Shown here: piece by piece, positions 58,601-64,000 of the stretch
Numbering within the stretch: position 1 is the stretch's first letter
Layout of the letters: every line of letters starts with the position of its first letter
Assembly: GCF_001435295.1 (NCBI RefSeq)
Contig: NZ_CM003594.1
Coordinates: 992,001 to 1,056,000 of the forward strand
DNA: 64,000 bases
Reading direction: 5' to 3'
Origin: Psychrobacter sp. P11F6
GTDB lineage: Bacteria; Pseudomonadota; Gammaproteobacteria; Pseudomonadales; Moraxellaceae
Position numbers and translations under genes: made by a program
The notes under the pieces: model-generated
What the model was told of the DNA's origin: nothing
The model's database searches: none
The model's input: only the letters and a program-made list of their open reading frames with translations

Positions 58601-59226
58601 ACGATCTACCTATTCGCTTTACTTCCTCTAAGCCTAAACAGCAAGCGCTGCTATTTGGTTATGGTATGAACAAAACCGATGTAGACAGCGTGACCAATCC
58701 GACTCGCGGTATGCGTCAGTATTACTCGCTTGAAGCAGGGGCTGATAAAGCCCTTAGCGACACTAATATGGCAATCATTCGCGCGGGTGTCAGCGGCATT
58801 TATAGTTTTGGCGATGAGCAAAAGCACCAAGTGCTGGGCAGTCTGAATACAGGCTATATCTGGGCAGATGATTTTTATGATGTGCCTTATAAATTACGCT
58901 TCTTTGCGGGTGGTGACCAAAGTATTCGTGGCTATGATTATGAGAGCTTGTCACCGCTCGACAAAGGCTATTTGACTGGTGGGCAAGTGCTTGCGGTTGG
59001 TAGTGCAGAGTATAACTATGAATTTAAACCAGGATTCCGCGGGGCATTCTTCACTGATGTGGGTAATGCTTACGACAAAAACTTCGAGACTGAGACAAAG
59101 GTCGGCGTCGGTGTTGGTATCCGCTGGGCATCGCCAGTTGGTGTGGTACGAGTTGATGTGGCGGCTGGGGTGACAGAAGAAAGCATACCCGTTAGACTGC
59201 ATTTCTTTATTGGCTCACCTTTATAG
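55681..59226 (+). CDS. tamA: TamA-like outer-membrane assembly protein (Omp85 family)
   Basis: Omp85-type barrel protein of the translocation and assembly module, which works with TamB in OM insertion and lipid transport. A signal peptide core at about 58-80 (cleavage ALA before DTTN) is preceded by a long 55-residue N-region. Then come about 310 Asp/Asn/Ser/Gln-rich residues, three POTRA domains (about 400-680) interrupted after the third by an acidic stretch (690-760), and a barrel at the end with the loop-6 motif IRGYDYES. Length is 1181 aa against 577 in E. coli. AGGA 7 bp before 55681 supports this start; 55813 is an alternative without one. tamB follows. Confidence 0.9.
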   Translation: MKHQPSTLARNVSMMQCDTDNVREDIKIQDFQSDRFQKTRRTAAMATHGNAPRIHFTRSALFTALATSLVGFGMAPAALADTTNNVSSPKPPTSNQIAVDQSNIQPTSTQSTTLSDDDTQLDIALDALRLKKAVEQGIIDQSVLDEYSEQSLGIKKSDAQDKSAKKPDAQGMVNSQVNAMDNMAGANDAQLDLSNSANDDLLQQAAAIQQQGHQMMTPEEIDRELASMDMQNAQDIDDINNSTDVNSSTDVNSTNVNNDRDFDAPIATLDDATPPIGLDVDLDATNLPTPNNLETLGRNESDAESAQTAEVMSRPIDVSDSVSSGRVDGTGTFDNEIVANASDETNEDGTTSDIINPDDYLPDYQADSQGINQSIEQASKPKPMARNKGNIVKRLYNRLFNAGVMALPHVDTTIYLRQATAEGAVDGKPKLTKADNDVQPMKNIKAALDDTTVQSVTDFTAALPRLRQTALEAAQAVGYYDITLRLRQRNADTIDVIIEELGEPVRVDSRIVEIRGEGSEQPEYIALEKDLPPQVGDIFNHRVYKDSKAALESLSNTYGYFDQYWLNKSVDIILPDNTADVSLVYNTGDRYEFDDVVFFTYDEETNTLTQDPDKLPVELSLLQQLFDFKPGDPFYRPAVTEFSNDLSATRYFNTVNVESILPPDERSEASTLAFDNTPTNDSGTLDDDINSDGALDIADNNGAESSAASNSSRVNQDNSADDGDENNAESEGNTTANSGETVNPADIAAIDFEADAATLDKLQAIKQKAERLSRLPNDRVLDEKDQEADNLLGKISDGISNIAQKIFPDEESLITDENFVPPTLAGRKTPRQVAESKKVPLYVFVSSSKPRDAQVGLGYGTDTGVRATAKIDYNLLNRKGYQAGAETEVSRITKNVAVYASRPWKHPLNDKLDARLTYEEEVIDQGEGNFDLSTTTLKAALARNIRRDSGWNRSYSVNYRLDELETGVDETELDDLPIRFTSSKPKQQALLFGYGMNKTDVDSVTNPTRGMRQYYSLEAGADKALSDTNMAIIRAGVSGIYSFGDEQKHQVLGSLNTGYIWADDFYDVPYKLRFFAGGDQSIRGYDYESLSPLDKGYLTGGQVLAVGSAEYNYEFKPGFRGAFFTDVGNAYDKNFETETKVGVGVGIRWASPVGVVRVDVAAGVTEESIPVRLHFFIGSPL
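56401..56448 (+). repeat. short tandem repeat in the tamA disordered region
   Basis: Three tandem units, AATAGtacgGACGTT-like, of 15, 18 and 15 bp coding NSTDV, NSSTDV and NSTNV. It is part of the acidic linker ahead of the POTRA domains. Confidence 0.6.
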
Positions 59227-59391
59227 CCATGTAATCCAGTAGTGACATCATTTAGCGCGTATTGAACATTATTAAGTTGTCTCCGTTAGTGAAATTGAGA
59301 CAGGTTCAACACACGCTATTAGCAATATCCGTTGTATTTCTTATTTATCGTGCCGATTGCCGGTGACCATTCTTTAACGTAGTTGAGTGTC

Positions 59392-62300
59392 ATGCTGACA
59401 AAAAATACCCCGCCTAATAACGCCCCAGATGAAGATCCAGCACAGCGCGACGCTCGTGCCGTCAGACGCTGGTATCCGCTGTCATTTTTGCTCAAATTAC
59501 TGGTGCTTATTTTAATTGTGCTGGCCATCATGTTTGCCGTGTTTTTTTACGCAATGGGCACAGAGTCGGGTACGAAGTTTATATTAGAGAAAGTCAGTGC
59601 TGAGACGGGCATTGATTTTAAATATGGTCGCGGTAATTTACGTGATGGTATCTGGGTCACTGATATTGATATCAAGGCAACTGAAGACCTTGAAGTATTG
59701 GTTGATAAAGCCTACGTCAAGATAGGCTGGCGTGCCATATTTGCCAAAGAAGTGCATCTGCGTGATGCAGACATACAAACCATTGAGATTATCAATAACA
59801 AGCCACCAACGGGTGAGCCGTTCGATTATAAAACGTTACAGCTACCAGTGAACTTACGCTTTGATCACGCTAAAATAAAAAATATTACTTATAAACAAGT
59901 GACCAAAGAGCCCATTGTTGTGCAGGATATTGTTGCCCGTGATTTAACATGGGTCGGTAGCATGGTAACGGTTGGTCGCGGCGATTTACAATATGCTGAT
60001 ATCGTCAAAATCAGTGCCTTACAAGGTAAAATTGATTTACAAGGCGACTATCCGCTAGATTTAAGCGCGATTGCAGAAGTCAGTGCGCTAGAAAAAGCCT
60101 ATGTTGACCCATTGAATATCACGGCAACAGGGACGCTAAAACGTACGGTTGGTAAAGTTCGTAGTCGCTACAATGACAGCGATGTGAGCGGTGATTTTGT
60201 TGTGCAGGGTTTGGATCAGGACTCGCCATTCCAGGCAAAATTGCAATGGGATGATATTTTGATCCCTTATGCGGAAAGCCAAAAAATTCGTTTAAAAAGT
60301 GGTACTGCTACCGCGACAGGGGTGATCTCTGAAATACGTCTGCGTATCAATACTGAGCTGACGGCTAAAGACATTCCGTCTGGTCACTATCAAGGTCGCG
60401 CCGTCATTGCAAACAGTCAGTTACGTATTGATCGCTTAGATGCTCAGGTGCCAGCTGGAAATTTAATTCTGCAAGGTATTTTAGATTGGCAAGACAGCTT
60501 TGATGCAAAAGTGCGAGCGACAGGTAGCAATTTTGATATTCGCCGTGTTATTCCTGATGACTATGCTGATTTCAAAGCATATGCACCGCAAAAGCTGAAT
60601 GGTCGATTGTCACTACATTATCAGCAGAAAAACAGCGCTGGTAACGTAGAGCTTGATGCAGATTTGCGTCAACGTGATGGCGAGCATGTGAATGCCAATA
60701 TCGTCCAAGGCAAAACGTCAGCGAAGTCGACACAGGTAGCGCCTTGGTATATCGATGCCAAATGGCAAAACCTAATCCGCCGCGATGTGCCTAATATCGG
60801 TAATATTGATAGTCCGCGTGGACAGGCGGATGTCATCATTCGTGGCTCACGGTTATCAGTAGATGCCAATGCGGTCATTAATGAATTGAATGCCGCTCCT
60901 AAAGGCAACTATGATGTGCGCGTGCGCAAAGCTGTGGATGTCATCGACATCAATCGCCTGAACTATAAAGGGGTCGTGGGCGACTTATCAGGTACTGGGC
61001 AGATTCAATTGGCAAATAAAAAGCGTCCGCTCACATGGCAGATAGATGCGCGTACCAATGGATTATTACCCAAACAGTATCGCAGTGATTTGCCGCTTGA
61101 GCGCCTAACAGGTAGTGTCAGCGCGCGTGGTCGTTTATTGGCTATTACTAAAGGTGGCGTTAGTGGTCAGCGTCATATTATTACCTTAAATAATACCGAC
61201 TTGCAGGCGCAACTTGATGCGACTCAAGATGGCCGTGCTATTGGCATAACGGGTGCGGCTGATGCCAAAATCGATATCGTTGGTGGCGAGCTGTCTATGT
61301 TCGATGCGCGCTTCAATGGACAAGTCGATACTGCAGATGTACCAAAAGGACGCCTATCTATTGATGCGGCTGGCACGCCAAAGTTTATCAGTATTCGTAA
61401 GCTCAATTACAATGGTGAAGCGGGCGCAGTGAATGCCAAGGGCGTCATCGATTTGCGTAAAAATATCGGCTGGACGATAGATGGTCGCTTTGATAAATTT
61501 AATTTGGGTTATTTCTTGCCCAATAATCCAGCGATTATCACCGGTGACTTGAAGACCAGTGGCGAGTGGCAAACTGCGCCTAAGAATAGTAAAAATACCG
61601 CAGGCAAACTGCAACGTTTTGCGGTGAATTTCGATGGAGTGCTAGATGCTGAGCAACTGCCAGCGGGCAAGCTAACCATTGATGCCAGTGGCGATGACCA
61701 GCTGATTCGTATCAAGCGTTTCCGTCATGTGGGCGCGGCAGGCAGTATTGATGCCAAAGGGACGGTTGATGTACGTCAAGGCATTGCGTGGGATATTGAC
61801 GCAGTGATGGATCGTTTTAATATTGGTTATTTCCTCAAAGATACTCCAAGCCTTATCACCGGCACTATCGATACGGATGGGCGCTGGAGTGACTCGCAGC
61901 AAATCATTAATATCAAAAAAATTGATTTAAGAGGTATGCTGAAAGGTCAACCGCTTAGTGCTAAGGGTAGCTTAGCGGCGAAGATGCGTCTGCCAAAAGA
62001 TTTGGCAAGCTATTTCAAGCGTCTACAAACGCAAGATGCACAGGCGCAATATAAGCAAGTAAATGCCTTGATAGACAGCTTAAACGCGGATAATTTAGTG
62101 CTACGTTGGGGTGATAATTATGTCACTGCTAATGGCAATGCTAAGCAATTACAAACCAAAATTAATATCACCAGTCTGGATCAGTTGTCAGATAAATTGG
62201 CTGGCAAAGTCACTGGCGGTGCGACCTTATCACAGCCAGCAGGACAAGCGCTGCCAACCATTTATATCGATTTGGTTGGTGAGCGGATTGCGCTGCCGGG

Positions 62301-64000
62301 CTTTATTTTGCGCCAAGGTCGCGTGCGCGGTAAGCTGGTCAATTTAGCAAGCAGCCCAAGTCAGCTCATTATCACCGCTGAAGGTTTAGATGCAGCTGGA
62401 CAGAGTTTTAAAAGCGTTAAAGCAACATTTAATGGTACTGAGCAGGCGCATGTGGTCAATCTTGACGTTGCCAATGAGCAGCTTACGATTGGCGCAAGGC
62501 TTAAAGGCGGCTTCAATCGGGATAAACTGAGCTGGTCTGGCGTCATCGGTAAGGGCCGTGTTCAATCTAAATATGCGACCTTAAATCAGTTACAGCCCGC
62601 GCAGTTAATTGTTAATTTACCCAACAATCAAAATGGCAATAATAACGATTTAAAAGTACAGTTGGCAGCGCACTGCTGGCAAGCCACCGATCAAACGGGC
62701 AAGGTATGCTTACGTGAAAACTTAATCGCGTCACCTGATAAAGGTGAGGTGAATATCGCCTTGCAGAATCTAGATACGTCATTACTCTCGGTCTTTTTAC
62801 CCAAAGATATCGACTGGCATGGCAAAATTAATGGTAAGGCGATTGTTGGCTGGCAACGTGGTCGTCCACCGACGATTAATACCACACTGTATTCAGACAA
62901 CGGCAAAATCGGTTTGATTCAAGATGGTGATAGTTTACCCGTCACTCTGCCTTATAAGCGGGTCTCATTGATTGCACTGTCCGTCCCTGAGGGCATCAAA
63001 CTACGTACCGATATTAACACTGGTGGCGGTGCGCGTGGCTATGCTGAAGTGGTCGTTGATCCTTATAAGACGCCTAAGCCAATTTCGGGCGCTTTGGTAT
63101 TGAATGAGCTTAACCTTGCGATATTCAAGCCTTTCTTCCCAGGTATGCGAGTGCTAGAGGGCAATGTCACGATGGCAGGAGGATTGGGCGGTACATTAGA
63201 TAAGCCGCAATTCTATGGCGATGTGAAACTTGCTAATGGCCGTATTGCGATGCTTGATTTGCCCATTAATTTAACCAATGTAAATACTGACGCCAAAATT
63301 CGTGGCACGCAAGCGACTATTGATGGAACCTTTAGCAGTGGTACGGGTAAAGGGGTTTTGACTGGTACCGTTAATTGGCAACAAAAACTCCAAGCCAAGC
63401 TTAGCGTCAGCGGTGAGCGTTTGGTGATTACTCAGCCACCATTATTAGTGGCAGAAATCAATCCTGATATTGATATTATCGTGCGTCCAGGCGATCGTTA
63501 TGTCGATATTAAAGGGGCGGTCAGCGTACCGTCAGCGACCATTCGTCCGCCAGAAGCCAGCGAAGATATTATTACTCAAACCGAGGATGCAGTGGTTCTT
63601 GATCGTCGTCTCATTGGCAATATTGACGAGGTCTTGGCAATATCGAAACCTTGGTCAATCAATGCGGATATCGGTGTCGACTTGGGTGATGATATCAACT
63701 TCCGTGGTTTTGGTGCCGTTATTCCTTTAGCTGGTGCGATTAATATCACTCAAACTGGCACGGGTGTCATGCGTGCAAAAGGGGTGGTGCAAGTATCACG
63801 TCGTACCAATATCAACGCTTTTGGTCAGAACCTAGAGCTTAACTACGGACAAGTGCGCTTCAACGGTGATGTGATGAAACCTAACCTCAGTATTGAGGCG
63901 GTTAAAACGATCAGTGGTAAAACGGTAGGTGTGCGTGTCAAAGGCAATACAGAAAGCCCCAATATTATTGTCTTTAATAATGCAGGTTTGACCCAACAGC
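59392..64000 (+). CDS. tamB: TamB, inner-membrane-anchored AsmA-like bridge protein (partial)
   Basis: The frame opens at the ATG at 59392, 165 bp after tamA, and stays open to the window end, so the gene is cut at the right. At least 1536 residues are coded. A cytoplasmic basic N-terminus (about 1-30) is followed by one membrane span (about 34-54) and a long series of beta-strand repeats of the AsmA/TamB type. The C-terminal DUF490 domain begins before the window ends (GVMRAKGVVQVSRR, FGQNLELNYGQVRFNG). TamB spans the periplasm, contacts TamA and moves phospholipids or folds OMPs. Confidence 0.92.
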   Translation, partial: MLTKNTPPNNAPDEDPAQRDARAVRRWYPLSFLLKLLVLILIVLAIMFAVFFYAMGTESGTKFILEKVSAETGIDFKYGRGNLRDGIWVTDIDIKATEDLEVLVDKAYVKIGWRAIFAKEVHLRDADIQTIEIINNKPPTGEPFDYKTLQLPVNLRFDHAKIKNITYKQVTKEPIVVQDIVARDLTWVGSMVTVGRGDLQYADIVKISALQGKIDLQGDYPLDLSAIAEVSALEKAYVDPLNITATGTLKRTVGKVRSRYNDSDVSGDFVVQGLDQDSPFQAKLQWDDILIPYAESQKIRLKSGTATATGVISEIRLRINTELTAKDIPSGHYQGRAVIANSQLRIDRLDAQVPAGNLILQGILDWQDSFDAKVRATGSNFDIRRVIPDDYADFKAYAPQKLNGRLSLHYQQKNSAGNVELDADLRQRDGEHVNANIVQGKTSAKSTQVAPWYIDAKWQNLIRRDVPNIGNIDSPRGQADVIIRGSRLSVDANAVINELNAAPKGNYDVRVRKAVDVIDINRLNYKGVVGDLSGTGQIQLANKKRPLTWQIDARTNGLLPKQYRSDLPLERLTGSVSARGRLLAITKGGVSGQRHIITLNNTDLQAQLDATQDGRAIGITGAADAKIDIVGGELSMFDARFNGQVDTADVPKGRLSIDAAGTPKFISIRKLNYNGEAGAVNAKGVIDLRKNIGWTIDGRFDKFNLGYFLPNNPAIITGDLKTSGEWQTAPKNSKNTAGKLQRFAVNFDGVLDAEQLPAGKLTIDASGDDQLIRIKRFRHVGAAGSIDAKGTVDVRQGIAWDIDAVMDRFNIGYFLKDTPSLITGTIDTDGRWSDSQQIINIKKIDLRGMLKGQPLSAKGSLAAKMRLPKDLASYFKRLQTQDAQAQYKQVNALIDSLNADNLVLRWGDNYVTANGNAKQLQTKINITSLDQLSDKLAGKVTGGATLSQPAGQALPTIYIDLVGERIALPGFILRQGRVRGKLVNLASSPSQLIITAEGLDAAGQSFKSVKATFNGTEQAHVVNLDVANEQLTIGARLKGGFNRDKLSWSGVIGKGRVQSKYATLNQLQPAQLIVNLPNNQNGNNNDLKVQLAAHCWQATDQTGKVCLRENLIASPDKGEVNIALQNLDTSLLSVFLPKDIDWHGKINGKAIVGWQRGRPPTINTTLYSDNGKIGLIQDGDSLPVTLPYKRVSLIALSVPEGIKLRTDINTGGGARGYAEVVVDPYKTPKPISGALVLNELNLAIFKPFFPGMRVLEGNVTMAGGLGGTLDKPQFYGDVKLANGRIAMLDLPINLTNVNTDAKIRGTQATIDGTFSSGTGKGVLTGTVNWQQKLQAKLSVSGERLVITQPPLLVAEINPDIDIIVRPGDRYVDIKGAVSVPSATIRPPEASEDIITQTEDAVVLDRRLIGNIDEVLAISKPWSINADIGVDLGDDINFRGFGAVIPLAGAINITQTGTGVMRAKGVVQVSRRTNINAFGQNLELNYGQVRFNGDVMKPNLSIEAVKTISGKTVGVRVKGNTESPNIIVFNNAGLTQQ

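Overview
The window is a piece of gammaproteobacterial chromosome that most resembles Moraxellaceae, probably Psychrobacter. Clues are the protein sequences (for example UppS with MDGNNRYG where most homologues have MDGNGRW), the moderate GC with AT-rich spacers, the gene order pyrH-frr-uppS-cdsA-dxr-rseP-bamA-lpxD-fabZ-lpxA, and the tamA-tamB pair. The genus is inferred by eye from sequence. No insertion sequence, prophage, integrase or CRISPR array was seen. Nearly every gene is intact; the last one (tamB) runs off the right edge.

Layout. 1-8.9 kb: a secreted lipase-like lipoprotein, a 59-residue secreted cysteine-rich protein, gyrA, two tandem RarD-type transporters each preceded by the same hairpin, a glutathione S-transferase and a small membrane protein. 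8.9-14.0 kb: RNase Z, a DUF815 ATPase divergent from a Ser/Thr-kinase-like protein, three small lipoproteins in an operon, and tRNA-Leu(UAG). 14.2-19.3 kb: ntrC/ntrB (nitrogen two-component system) divergent from rimO. 19.5-31.3 kb: the envelope and lipid block from pyrH to lpxA. 31.6-38 kb: a Na+-dependent NSS transporter, tgt, a SOUL protein, asd and a membrane-anchored EEP-fold protein. 38.4-45.4 kb: surA-lptD (OM assembly) divergent from amgK-murU (peptidoglycan recycling). 45.5-48.3 kb: a cyanide-insensitive-type bd oxidase (cydA-cydB plus a 38-residue third protein). 48.8-55.2 kb: a very large hydrolase lipoprotein, a TPR-like exported protein, coq7 and an LplT-like MFS carrier. 55.7-64 kb: tamA and tamB.

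The window is dominated by outer-envelope construction. Undecaprenyl-PP synthesis (UppS, Dxr), phospholipid precursors (CdsA), lipid A acylation (LpxD, LpxA, FabZ), OMP folding (BamA, SurA, TamA/TamB), LPS export (LptD), envelope stress proteolysis (RseP) and cell-wall recycling (AmgK, MurU) are all here. A recurrent oddity is the Asn/Gln/Asp/Ser-rich disordered extension or insertion in otherwise conserved proteins (NtrC, RimO, RNase Z, GyrA, LptD, TamA).

I found no clear-cut new defence or mobile system. The best leads are the lipoprotein triad with tandem operator-like repeats at 12.2-13.7 kb, the five-residue periodic segment inside LptD, the competing hairpins between lptD and surA, the structured spacer at 37.9-38.2 kb, and the duplicated hairpin-transporter unit at 5.1-7.7 kb.
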